DNA from: Cercis canadensis
Lineage: Eukaryota > Streptophyta > Magnoliopsida > Fabales > Fabaceae
Direction of reading: 5' to 3'
Assembly: GCA_003255065.1 (NCBI GenBank)
Contig: QAOA01001300.1
Span: forward strand, 1,968,023 to 2,032,022
Length of the DNA stretch: 64,000 nt
Numbering within the stretch: the stretch's first letter is position 1; the number at the start of each line of letters is the position of its first letter. Of the stretch, positions 31,436 to 42,390 are shown piece after piece. Both the position numbers and the translations under genes were made by a program. The notes under the pieces are model-generated. The model made no database searches and was not told the origin of the DNA. It worked only from the letters and a program-made list of their open reading frames with translations.

Positions 31436-33340
31436 ATGTGTTCAATGTCATAAAGCACCCTATGGAGCAAGAAAATTGCTTTAAAGTTCCTTGACTCTAT
31501 TATCACCAACACATTTAGAGAGACCTTTCCATTTTCTCCCCTTGAGAAGGTCCTAGTGAAATTTAAAATCATGGGTGATCAAGAAGAAGACCCATTGGTA
31601 GCTGAACAAATGGCATTTTTGGATTCCTTGCCGATGTATTCCATTTCTTCTCTACCAAAAGCAGAAGCATTACATAAGGAGGAACACAAGATGCAATCAG
31701 AAGTAGTATAGCCTCCACAAGTTGAGCTCAAACCCTTACATGTAAATTTGAAATATGCCTTTATTGGTGAAAATAACTCCTTTCCTATCATCATAAACTC
31801 ATAGTATAACAAGTTAGAATAGAATAAGCTATTAAAGGTGTTGAGAGAACACAAGAGTGTCATTAGGTGGTCTATTGCAGATTTAAAGGGGATAAGTCCT
31901 TCTTTTTGCATGCATAAAATTCTTATTGAGGACAACTATAAAGCAGTAATGCAACCTCAAAGGAGGCTGAATCCGGTCATGAAAGAGGTGGTCAGGAAGG
32001 AAGTGGTGAAACTTTTAGATGCTGACATTATCTACCCCATTTTGGATAGTTCTTAGGTGAGTCCAGTTCAAGTTGTGTCCAAGAAAGGTGGGACAATGGT
32101 AGTCATGAATGAAAATAATAATTTGATACCTACCAGGACTGTCACGGGATGATGTATGTGTATTGACTACAGAAAATTGAATGATGCTACAAGAAAAGAT
32201 AATTTCCCTCTTCCTTTCATTAACCAAATGTTGAAACGCCTAGCTGGTCATGCTTATTACTGTTTCTTAGATGGCTACTCAGGTTATAATCAGATTGTTA
32301 TAGCTCCGGAGGATCGAGAAAAGACAGTGTTCACATGTCCATATGGAGTTTATGCATGCCGAAGGATGCCATTCAAACTTTGCAATGCACTAGCTACTTT
32401 CCAAAGGTGTATGTTTTCCATATTTACTAATATGATTAAGAAATTTATTGAAGTTTTTATAGATGATTTTTCTATTTTTAGTTCTACCTTTAATGTATGT
32501 TTGCATAATTTGTCTTTAGTGTTAAAGAGATGTGAAGAAACCAATTTAGTTTTGAATTGGGAAAATTGTCACTTTATGCTGAGAGAGGAAATTGTTTTAG
32601 GACACCGAATCTCTTCTAAGGGTATAGAAGTAGACTGGGCGAAAGTATAAGTAATTGAAAAACTTCCCCCTCCCACTAATGTTAAAGGAGTGCGTAGTTT
32701 TCTAGGTCATGCTAGTTTTTATAGGAGGTTTATCAAAGATTTTTCAAAAATTGCTAAACCACTTTGCAACCTCCTTATGAAAGATGAAGCTTTTGTGTTT
32801 ACTGATGAATGCTTGTTGGCTTTTAATACTTTGAAGCAAAAGTTAACCAATGCTCTTGCTGTTGTTTCTCCAGATTGGAATTTGCCTTTTGAAATAATGT
32901 GTGATACCAGTGATATAGCTGTTGGTGTTGTGTTAGGGCAAAGAAAAAAATAAGTTGTTGCATGTAATTTACTATGCTAGTCATGTTCTTGACTCTGCTC
33001 AACTTAATTATGCTACCACTGAAAAAGAGCTTTTAGCACTTATTTTTGTTTTTAACAAATTTTGCTCTTATTTGGTAAGTGTCAGGATTATTGTCTACAC
33101 TGATCATGCAACTATTAGATATCTTTTTGCAAAGCAAGAATCCAAGTCAAGGCTTATCTGTTGGATCTTGCTGTTGCAAGAATTTAATCTTGAAATCAGA
33201 GACAAAAAAGGAATAGAGAACTTGATATCTGATCATCTGTCAAGGCTTGAGCAACAAGAGCAACAAGACACCCAACCACTTCCCATTAATGAAGAGTTTC
33301 CAAATGAAAAACTTTTTGTTGTACAAAGCTTGCCGTAGTA
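31436..33340 (+). pseudogene. Athila reverse transcriptase and RNase H (broken)
   Basis: The continuation of the interrupted polyprotein. RT blocks: LDADIIYPILDSS, VVSKKGG, CIDYRKLNDATRKDNFPLPF, CFLDGYSGYNQIVIAPEDRE, VYACRRMPFKLCNALATFQR and FIDDFSIFSS, where the usual YVDD or FMDD box reads FIDD so both Asp remain. Then LGHRISSKGIEVD, GVRSFLGHASFYRRFIKDFS and the RNase H part with [19 protein letters not shown] and [16 protein letters not shown]. Stops interrupt at 32054, 32150, 32648 and 32951, among others. Most arise where CAG, CAA or TGG is expected, so they look like cytosine-deamination changes. Confidence 0.85.
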
Positions 33341-33402
33341 TGAAAAACTTGGCCAATTTTAAGGTGGCAAAAGTTCTTCCTTTGGATCTTAATTCGTAAT
33401 AG

Positions 33403-34547
33403 ATGAAACGTTTTCTTCATGAGGTCAAGTTCTATGTCTGGGATGAACCATATTTGCTGAGAAAGTGTGCTAATGGGTTATTGAGAAGATGTGTACCACA
33501 AGAAGAAGTTGAAGGTATACTTTGGCATTGCCATGCGTTAGGCTATGAAGGCCATTATAGTGGAGACACAATGGATGCTAAGGTGCTACAATCAGATCTT
33601 TACTAGCTAACACTTTTCAAAGACGCGTATGAGTATGTGAAGAGGTGTGATCGATGCCAAAGAACGGGAAACATTTCAAAAAGACATGAAATGCCCATGA
33701 ATTCAATGCTCGAAGTATAACTTTTCGATGTTTGGGGCATTGATTTCATGTGCCCTTTTCCTTCATCTTACTCTAATGTCTACATTCTAGTGGCGGTGGA
33801 CTATGTATCCAAATGGGTTGAAGCAGTAGCAACCACAACCAAGGTGGTCATAAATTTTCTCAAAAAGAACATATTTTCAAGATTTGGGGTACCAAAGGCT
33901 TTGATTAGTGATGAAGGAACCCATTTTTACAGCAAGCAGTTGGAGTCACTGTTGGAAAAATATGGTGTGAAGCATCGTATTGCAACCCCATATTACCCGT
34001 AAACAAGTGGCCAAGTTGTGGTGTCCAATCGGGAATTGAAACGAATACTAGAGGAAACTATAAACACCTCAAAAAAGGATTGGGCAGTGAAGTTCGACAA
34101 TGCTCTTTGGGCTTACTGGACTGCTTTGAAGATGCCACTTGACATGTCACCTTACTAATTGGTGTATGGGAAGGCTTGTCATTTTCCAGTTGAACTAGAG
34201 CATAAGGCATTTTAGGCAACAAAGTTCTTAAATTTTGATTTGACAGCAACGGGTGAGAAAATACTCATTCAACTTCATGAATTGAAAGAGTTTCAAGCCT
34301 ATAAGAGTGCTTGACTTTACAAGGAAAAGACAATGCAGTGGCACGATAAAAGGATTGTCCCTAAGAGCTTTGAACTAGGCCAACAAATTCTTTTATATAA
34401 CTCCAGGTTAAAACTCTTTCCTAGAAAGTTGAAATCAAGGTGGTCTAGTCCATTTGTGATCAAGGAAGTCTTCCCCCACGGAGCTATTGTTATAGCAGAG
34501 ATAAGAATTATTGGGAAGATTGGTTCAAACACCAAATCTCTTCAATA
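33403..34547 (+). pseudogene. Athila integrase (broken)
   Basis: The zinc-binding region reads HALGYEGHYSGDTMDAKVLQ, then EYVKRCDRCQRTGN, preserving the H..H..C..C order. The core carries [44 protein letters not shown] and HRIATPYYP, stop, TSGQ, so the catalytic Asp-Asp region is visible. A C-terminal part with LLYNSRLKLFPRKLKSRWSS and PFVIKEVFPHGAI closes it. Stops at 33604, 33718, 34000, 34156, 34213 and 34312 break the frame, again mostly at former CAA, CAG or CGA codons. Confidence 0.85.
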
Positions 34548-34559
34548 GTTCTTTCTGCA

Positions 34560-35471
34560 CCAGCATAGCACTCGACAGAGTCCCACTTAGGACTATAAAC
34601 TGAGCGCTTCTTAAAAGGCAACCCAAGCTTCTTAACCTTTAGTTGCTCTTTAGTTTTGTCTTTAATGTTGATTTTTATATCTTTAGCTTTTTAATGCTTT
34701 AGATTTAGCAAAGTTTTAATTTGAAAATTCTCTTTTCAATTGTGTTTTCATGTGGTATTTGACTCGGGGATGTACTGTGCAACAAGAGCCAACATCAGTG
34801 TTTTTCTCACACAGGTAACCACATTCGGCCAATCTAGCGCTGAGTGCCAAACATCCAGTGCTAAGCTCTGGTAGGCCAGTACGTTTAGCCAGTTTGAAGT
34901 TGAGCGCTGGAAAGCCAACACTGAGCATTGACAGGCCAATGCCCTTTGCCTATCTAGCATCAAGCTTTGGAACCCAGCACTAAGCGCTGGCCCTGCTAAA
35001 TTAAAAAAAAAAAATTCTCTCCTTTGGCCAATACATTCAGTCAGTCTAGCGCTTAACTTTGGAAACCAGCGCTACACATTGTCCCTGTTTTAAAAAATAA
35101 AAAAAAAAAATTTCTATTCTCCTTTACTTTTTTTTTTTCTCTTCTCTCTCTGTTCTCTATCTTCTCTCTCTCTCTTCCTCACTTATTCGACTCTCTATCT
35201 CTCTTCCTTACTTATTCAACTTTCTCTCTTTCTTATCCCCATCGCATTTCTCGTCCCTCTCACACTTTCTCATTTGGCCCTCACCCAACCACCACTGAGC
35301 CTCCATTTCTCACCAAAATCTCTTCCATTTTCGCCATAATCCTCCACCCACACCCTTTCCCTACCATTTTTGGTCTTCTCTGTAGAGGACCCAAGAGTTT
35401 TTGCAAGCAAATTCCCACTCTTTCAAGCACTTTGGTTCTTAAGGCCCATAGAGGAGTTTTTCAATTTTGGA
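34560..35471 (+). other. Athila spacer with repeated AGCGCTGG-like motifs
   Basis: A non-coding spacer between integrase and the third frame. From ~34800 to 35080 it has many copies of AGCGCTGG, GTGCTAAGC, CCAGCGCT and close variants. The 5' LTR has the same motif family at 21500-21620. A T/C-rich tract (35100-35260) follows, and then the third frame. Confidence 0.6.
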
Positions 35472-36792
35472 CGAATTTGAGATATCCTACCATGCCTCCC
35501 CGCACTTCCATTAAGAGGCCAAGAGCTAATGCCCAATCTGGTTCTTCAGCTCATGCCAACCTTAGATTCAAATCTCCGGAGCATGAACAGAGATTTTATA
35601 CGTCCATTGTTGGGTGAGACGTGTGGAAGGAAAAGGGTTTTAGGTTGACTCTAGGGACTTTTGGGGAGATTGATAGCTATATCCACTAACACAAGTGGGG
35701 GAAGCTATGTCAACCCATTCATACCAGTTACCCAGCTCTAGTGAAGGAGTTTTATGGGTTGCATCTGATGAGGAACCTACTTGGACTTCTTTTGTGAAGG
35801 GTAAAGAAGTCACTTTTGATGAGAGGACCATTGCTAAGTGCTTCAGTCTTCGGTACCCCTCAATCTATTATGGCTATGACAACAACATGGCGATGAGCCA
35901 TCATGAAAGTTTTTTGAAAGACATGCTTGTAACAATTTGTCGAGACGACGCTACATGGTATAATGATAAAAATGGCTAGCCTAATAAATTGAAATGGATG
36001 GACCCTACACCGATAGCCAAGACTTGGCATACCTTTATCTTATACACTCTTCTACCGATGTGCAACTCATCTGAAGTCACCAAAGCTTGAGCAATCCTCA
36101 TCTACCCCATCTTGAAAGGAGAAACAATCCAAATTGGGCACTTGATACGGGATCATATTAACAAGATAGCCCAAGAAAATTCTAAAGGACCGTTTCCTTA
36201 TCTAAGTTTAATTTCACAACTCTGTATTCAAGCTAGTGTTGCAATTGAGGGAGATGAGAGTTTTTTAGCCCTGCGTCCAATAAATAATGCTGATATGGGC
36301 AGATTTTAACGAGAGTTTGAGTCTGCTATAAATTGGGCTGCTTCTAGCTCTGCTCCACAATCTCATGACCCCACCTCATCTGAAGCTGGTCCCTCTATCC
36401 CTCCTTCACAAGCACATCAGTCTAATAATGAACCTCCATTGGAGCAGTTTGTGAGGGATCTTATCTAGCAGAACTCGCAGGTTCTTCATCATTTGCAATA
36501 GAACCAGCAAGATACCCAAGATCAATTGCGGACCTTAGAATAGTGAATGGACCGAATGGAAGTTCAAAGCAACCGGCAATTCCAATATTATGTTCGGGCC
36601 ATGCAATTGACTGATGTTGTTCACTATGCCATCATCCAAGAAATGAGGCGAGACCCCAATGCCTACCCTCAATTCCCAACTTTGCCTCATGACCTCATGC
36701 AACCCCATCCTCTAGACGAGCCATGGCAGCCTGTGCACCAACTACCTGTCCACTGGCCAGTTGTTGAAGACGATGAAGGGGAAGACACCTAA
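35472..36792 (+). pseudogene. Third frame of the Athila element, putative plant transposon-type domain
   Basis: It begins about 35492 with MPPRTSIKRPRANAQ and FKSPEHEQRFYTSIVG, then VWKEKGFRLTLGTFGEI, and later CQPIHTSYPALVKEFYG in another frame. This layout is that of the 'putative plant transposon protein' domain common downstream of pol in Athila-like elements. The end reads FPTLPHDLMQPHPLDEPWQP and VVEDDEGEDT with a stop at 36792. Several stops and at least one frameshift (~35690) break it. The role of this protein is unknown; calling it an envelope would be unsupported because no membrane segment is seen. Start position is approximate. Confidence 0.6.
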
Positions 36793-36870
36793 ACTTTGAC
36801 AGGGAGTTCTTTTGCCTTTTTATTTTTGTGCTCTTTTTTTCCCACCAATGAATACATTGTTGTGTCTGAG

Positions 36871-36903
36871 TTTTTTTTTTTTTTTTNNNNGGGGGGGGGG
36901 GGG
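36871..36903. repeat. Homopolymer T / NNNN / homopolymer G junction
   Basis: Sixteen T, four N (36887-36890), then about 13 G. This looks like an unresolved assembly join or sequencing failure, not biology. Confidence 0.8.
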
Positions 36904-37489
36904 TGCGAATGTTCTTTACTTAGTATGGATTTTCATTGTTTAGTGTAATGGTAGACTAGTTTTAACTTTAGTGGGCTTAGTGCATTTTTGTTTTCATTAT
37001 GACTTCCAAATGCCTGTGATAAGTATGATTGGTTTAAGTTGTGACTCATGATAATGATGTTGGATTTTGAAATTCTAACATAAGTATCTTGGGAATCAAA
37101 GTGAGAAAATGATTGCTTGTTTATAAATTCTTGCTGGGGGTTGTTGCTTACCAAGTAGAGACAAAAAATTTCTTTTATTCTGAGGTTAGGAGTGAATTCT
37201 CTAAAGTGATATTCTCCTCTGTCTAGTTAAGTTTAATTTATTTCTTTGATCAAGGAGAGGATCTAGGCCCTCATTTTGTTCATTTGAGCATGTTAATTTT
37301 CTTGCAAGTGTGATTTCCCTTGCTAACCCCTTTGAGCTTTGTATGGTCTTTATGTTTTGAATAATAACCCTTATCTTGATTTATAAATTCTGGTTTACCT
37401 GCACTCTTGAGTCCTGAGTTATCTTAGAGTAATTTAGCAAGTTTTGCAAGTTTAAGAAAGGCTACAAGAAGTGAAACTGAGTGGCATAG

Positions 37490-37735
37490 TGACCTAAGGA
37501 TGTGATGTGTAGATGAGGCACATGGTCACAACTTTAGAGCTCAGCTATGTCACCCTAGGATCAAAGTTAGCGAGGAGGAACGAGTTTGTGATGTGTGGAT
37601 AAGGTGCACGGTCATTAATTCGACTCTAACTTCATTATGTGTGTTGACTCGGGATCAAAGTTAGTGAGGAGGAGAGAGTTTGTGATGTGTGGATAAGGCG
37701 CACGGTCATAAATTCGACTTCTAACTTCATTAGTT
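37490..37735. repeat. 94-bp tandem repeat, about 2.5 copies
   Basis: The units start at 37558 and 37651 with GGATCAAAGTTAG and share GTTTGTGATGTGTGGATAAGG followed by GCACGGTCAT and AATTCGACT. A poorer copy precedes them from ~37490. It lies in the Athila 3' non-coding region. Confidence 0.75.
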
Positions 37736-38103
37736 TGATAAAAAAAACTTTGCGTGCTTCTAAAAAAAAAGGCTAAGTTTGAAGGTATACTACTAAACCT
37801 CCTAATAATTATGATGATAATCAACTAATAATTTTTATTATGATAGTATATGAGGTCAGAATTTTTATTACTATATCTAATTATTTTGAATAATTGCAAT
37901 TCAATTTAATTTTGGAAGTCCACCTCCACCGAAATTATAATCCATTATTATTCAATTTCGGTTGAAATAAATTGTCAATCACTCTTCTTGATTTTAGTCA
38001 TGTAATAATTGTTGATTTTTGAATTTGAATTTTGAAATTTGCGTTATACGTTTTTGCCTCTATAGTCCTCTATATATAATGCACCACATGTGAGTCACTC
38101 ATA

Positions 38104-38745
38104 TTCCTTTGGTTTTGATTCAAATATTCCTTGCTTCATTCCCTTCAAGTCTCCCTCCTGGAAAACCTTTGGGTAAGCTTTGTGTCAATCTCTTTTCATG
38201 ATTTCGTTTGTGCTTTACATGTTTATATATTTCCTTGAACTATCATGTGTTATTTTATTAGACATTCTAATGAACTATATGTCCCTTCTCTATTTTGGTT
38301 CTATTCCAATTATTCATCTCTTTATTCCCTTCTCTATTTCTTGCTATTCTATTTTGATATATGTGTTGATTCATGTAGGTTAGTATGACTATGATGAAAT
38401 TACTACAAGCTCTATTCTTTGGAAAATCAAAGTCAGATCTCTGCTCCTATTCTGAAAACAGGATTTCTTTTCAGAAATTCATTTCTCTCTATCACACTTA
38501 TATTTCATTTGTTCTCTTCTTTTTCTTGGGTTTTGTTTCCGGTAGAGTATGTGCTGCTTCAAGTTTTTCATTTTATTGGTTAAAGACAAAGCTTACTATG
38601 TCTCTAATATTATTTTGCACTCATATTCCTACATGTTGTTGGTCCACCAGATTTGATAAATGTCATCAATGCTATATGGATGAGATCAATGTCCCAGCTG
38701 AAGGGAACAAAAAATGTATTATTTTTTAATATGGAAAGGTGATAT
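38104..38745 (+). repeat. Segmental direct duplication, copy A
   Basis: From a CAAATATTCCTTGCTT start, through CCTGGAAAACCTTTGGGTAA, TGTGCTTTACATG, and GTTGATTCATGTAGGTTAGT, to ATTTGATAAATG and GTCCCAG, this matches copy B at 40708-41120 in the same order. Copy A has an extra ~190 bp (38420-38610). The splice-like GGTAAGCTTTG and GTAGGTTAGTATG motifs suggest a duplicated gene leader, but no coding frame is found. Confidence 0.75.
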
Positions 38746-39285
38746 TTGGTGTGTTTCAAATAATTAAAAGCTGGATGGATTCTGTTTCTAATTGATCGTT
38801 GTCTACTGAAATCAGGACCATCAAGATCATCTTGAAAATGAGGCAATAAATAACTTTTTACCAATCCTCGATAGAGAAATGGAATCCAAGTCAAACTCGT
38901 TGATACCAGAAAGGGTTGGTATTTTCTTTCATTTTCCTTTTTATATAATGGCATGAAAGAGAGAGCTTTTCATCAGTACCATTTTGCAACTTTTGCTATA
39001 TATATTATAAATTTTCATTGATTCAAATTTTCTTCCTAGAAATAGTATATGTTCGTTCTTTGTGCACATCCATGCGTGTAGCTTCATACAAAACTTTTCT
39101 ATTTGAATTTTGGTACGTTATTGGACACACCTCAATGAAAATGGACAGGCACATGAGAGGGTGTTAGAAATGTTGGTTTTTCCAAGAGCTATAATTTTTT
39201 ATAATGGAGTAGCATATGAGATCTTAATCTAATAGAAATATTTGATTGGAAATATGAGCTTTTATACACTTCAAATGGTTTGCTA

Positions 39286-39345
<60 letters not shown>

Positions 39346-40707
39346 NTTGTTATAAGATAACAATTCTCTTAGAAGTGTATTAATCATCTCTGGGATGTGT
39401 AGCAAAGATTGATATTTTTTAATTTTTAGACCAATTTGAAAACTTGATTGCTTCTCATTACGATTTTGCCATTTGTAAGTGGATACATTATTGGAAGTTT
39501 TACTATTGGTGATTTAATTGTTTGGTCTCTAAAGATCAGATGTTTGAAAATTCTTTTAGACTTTACTAATTCATGATTTTGTTTTTTCAATGTGTTATAT
39601 ACTGCTATTTGATGTTTGTCTATTAGACTGATTATGGATGATGTTGGTGAATGTGAATGTAAGGTGACACGGTTTTTAGAAGTGATTCAAGAATATTGAT
39701 ATCTTAATTTTATGTGCACTAATCGATCTCTTAGTTTCTTTGGTTTGTTTTCCATTGGTATCTTTTACAGCTATCATAAATTGTAAATGAAGGTCAATTG
39801 GTCTCACATGAAATTATAATAAGTTTATTGTCTCAGAAATTATAGATTAGGATTCAAGGTATCCTAGCAATAGGAGAAAATTGAACTGGTGCTGTTCTTT
39901 ATGGAAGGTGTTCTTCTCAACCATATCCTTCAACTAGATTGAAAGAAAATTTTGCACAAACAAAGAAATGAATGTGAATAGCGGGGTGCCACAATTATCT
40001 ATGCAACAAATATATTTGATGGTCTTGACAATTGGCTAACACCTATCGTATGTCTCAATTACATTTCTTGATAGTTATATGAGAAATGTTTCAGAATAAC
40101 CTCCAGACATTCTTTATGTTTTATCAAGTTTATGTGCCCAGAGAAAGCTGCAACTAGCAATGCCTATGAATAAAGTCAAAGAAATGAGCAAATTGTATTA
40201 GCCTTACACGTTAACTTAATGAATTAGTTAGTTAGGCTTAGTCAGTTAGCCAGCTTAGCATTAGGCATTATGCAACTTAGTTAGTTAGCCAGCTCAGCAT
40301 TAGGAATTATGCAGTTAGTTTGCATGCCTCGATTATTGCACCATTCAGTTACTGATATATATATTGTAAAGGCCATGATTGGCTCATTCAGTTTTTGCAA
40401 TAAGAAAATATTATTCTTCTTCTTCTGCAAGATTGCAATAAATTGTCACTTATGGTTAGTTCTATTCCTAAATTTGACAATTTTTTTTTGTCAATTATTT
40501 CTAGATGTCAGTGTCTCTTACTTTTTGGGAAAATAAAAGCCTTGATAAGCTGATAACCTAAAATACTGCCTGGGGTTGTGAAGTAAAGGGCATGGATTCT
40601 AAACCAAGCATTGAAACTTTACAAATTAATAAGAACAAATAGAAGTAATTGTGCCTAATTGTGTACGGAATATGCAGAGAACAACTGATAACCTAATTGT
40701 GTATTGA
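38746..40707. other. Non-coding spacer between the duplicated copies
   Basis: AT-rich. A long T-run with an N lies at 39289-39346. At 40241-40316 a ~39-bp unit with TTAGCCAGCT-AGCATTAGG is tandemly doubled, followed by a TATATATATTG stretch, similar to copia-type LTR texture; ends cannot be fixed. Confidence 0.4.
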
Positions 40708-41120
40708 TTCAGTTCTAATTCAAATATTCCTTGCTTTATTGCCTTCAAGTCTCCTCCTGGAAAACCTTTGGGTAAGCTTTGTGCCAATCTCTCTTCATGA
40801 TTTTGTTTGTGCTTTACATGCTTATATATTTCTTTAAATTATCATGTGTTATTTTATTAGACATTCTAATGAACTATATCTCCGTGCTCTTTGGTTTTGT
40901 TCCAATTATTCATCTCTTTATTCCCTTCTCTATTTCTTGCTATTTTATTTTTATCTCTATGTTGATTCATGTAGGTTAGTATGGCTATGATGAAATCACT
41001 ACAAGCTCTATCCTATTTTGTGTTCATATTCCTGTACACCAGATTTGATAAATGCCATCAATGCTATCTGGATATGAAATGTCCCAGTTAGATGAATCCA
41101 AAAAATGTATTGTTTTTGGA
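40708..41120 (+). repeat. Segmental direct duplication, copy B
   Basis: The counterpart of copy A about 2.6 kb upstream, clearly homologous over nearly its whole length but without copy A's internal 190 bp. Confidence 0.75.
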
Positions 41121-41393
41121 TAACTATGCATGCAGGCCTTATTGGTTGAGCTATGATATTGTTGTTTTATGCAAGAGAGTTGGTAATTTGGTGTCTATTT
41201 GTTGTATGTCTGTTTTGCTTAGTAATTTTTTCAATTTGTATATGAATCTTTGAATTTTAGCCAAGATATCACATCATCCAAGGCTTCAAAGTATATTACT
41301 CGTGACTATTACATTTCATTCAACATATATAAATTGGCTGTACCACCATTAAGCTTGTGAGAATATACTACCAGGAATGAACTTGTATGAACT

Positions 41394-42390
41394 ATGGACC
41401 TGAGGCTCACAAAATTAAGCAAGGAGTTGGCAGCAAATTTTAGCAAGGCTGCTGGTTCTAGATGCTCCCCTATAGATATGACTCATTTAACAAAGTTTTC
41501 TCAATATTTTAGAGCTATTAATATGGAGTAAGTATAACATAAATATTTATATTTTATTATTTTTATTACAAAAAAAAAATAGATTTATATTTTATTTGGA
41601 ATTCAAAATTTGCAAGTGCAAGTACAAAATTTTTTTCAAAAGAAAAAAAAAAAGGAGATTTCTCTTATATGTTTCCTTTTCACTATTATACAAAAACCAA
41701 AGCAAAGCTACAAATATTGTTTTTCCTTCATCTTGCTATTGCTCACAAACATCCTTTATTCAAGTTTATAGAGCTGAGCCAAAAGATCTAGGATGTAGGT
41801 CCCCTAAACAATGAGACAACATTGTTCACATGTGATGAAAAGAATGATGATGCAAACAGGGCTATTAAAAACCCTCAACTTTCAAAATTGATGTAAGGAG
41901 GATAACTATGCAAGATGCTATTAGTTTTTTTAAAAGTACACAAAGGGAGCAAACTGCAGATAATCAAAAGAGAAGGTCATTAGCATATGTTTCTACCAGT
42001 ACAAAAGAATCTGTTTTGAGGAGATGGAGTGCATGTATGGGAGAAACATTTGTCCAAGGTCAACCATAAATATTTTTTTGGAGATCCTATTCCAGTAACT
42101 TCCTATGATGTTGCAGATGGCGAGATTCCAAAAAGTACAGAAGTACAAATAATGCCTAATTTTATTACTGAAAGTCAAATAACAACGAGATCACTAAAAG
42201 TTAGATAAAACCAGAAGGACATGAAGATGTATGTTCTTCCACAATAGATAAATCAAAGGGAATTAAGCCATTTAAATCTAGGAGAAGAAATTGTCCAAAA
42301 GTTAGCCTAAGTAGAATGGAATCAACAGAAGCAAGTAGAGTTCAACTAGATTCTTATGAAAATGATGCAGAGCAAGCCTACATATTGTGA
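41394..42390 (+). pseudogene. Gene fragment resembling COP1-interacting protein 7 (CIP7)
   Basis: Coding blocks occur in changing frames: MDLRLTKLSKELAANFSKAA then CSPIDMTHLTKFSQYF (41394-41527), a donor GTAAGT and intron-like DNA, then KIDVRRITMQDAISFFKSTQ with NQKRRSLAYVS and ESVLRRWSACMGE (to a TAA near 42070). After a shift, YDVADGEIPKSTEVQ follows, and finally DKSKGIKPFKSRRRNCPKVS with EASRVQLDSYENDAEQAY ending TGA at 42388. My recollection is that these blocks match the middle of plant CIP7-like proteins, nuclear COP1 partners. The retained intron points to a DNA-level duplicate rather than a processed copy. It is clearly dead. The family name is tentative. Confidence 0.5.

Larger units (their letters stand above)
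21238..37790 (+). mobile_element. Athila-type Ty3/gypsy element, decayed and nested
   Basis: Order: 5' LTR (21238-22565), tRNA-Asp-type primer site, gag, protease, reverse transcriptase, RNase H, integrase, then a third frame in the envelope-like position and a repeat-containing 3' region. This order and the primer site fit the Tat/Athila lineage. A PIF/Harbinger element (24998-31432) interrupts it just after the protease. Many in-frame stops show that it is dead. No copy of the 5' LTR follows the 3' region before ~37.8 kb or elsewhere downstream, so the 3' LTR is missing. The right boundary is approximate, placed where recognisable element-type sequence ends. Confidence 0.85.
36793..38103 (+). 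other. 3' region of the Athila element and flank
   Basis: Non-coding. It includes a T-run with four N and a G-run (36871-36903), then AT-rich DNA, then a partial tandem repeat (37490-37735). After ~37790 no element signature remains and no 3' LTR is found. Confidence 0.5.

Noticed and set aside
37558..37735. CRISPR-like array
   Set aside because: Only two to three diverged 94-bp units with no spacers, in a plant retroelement UTR.
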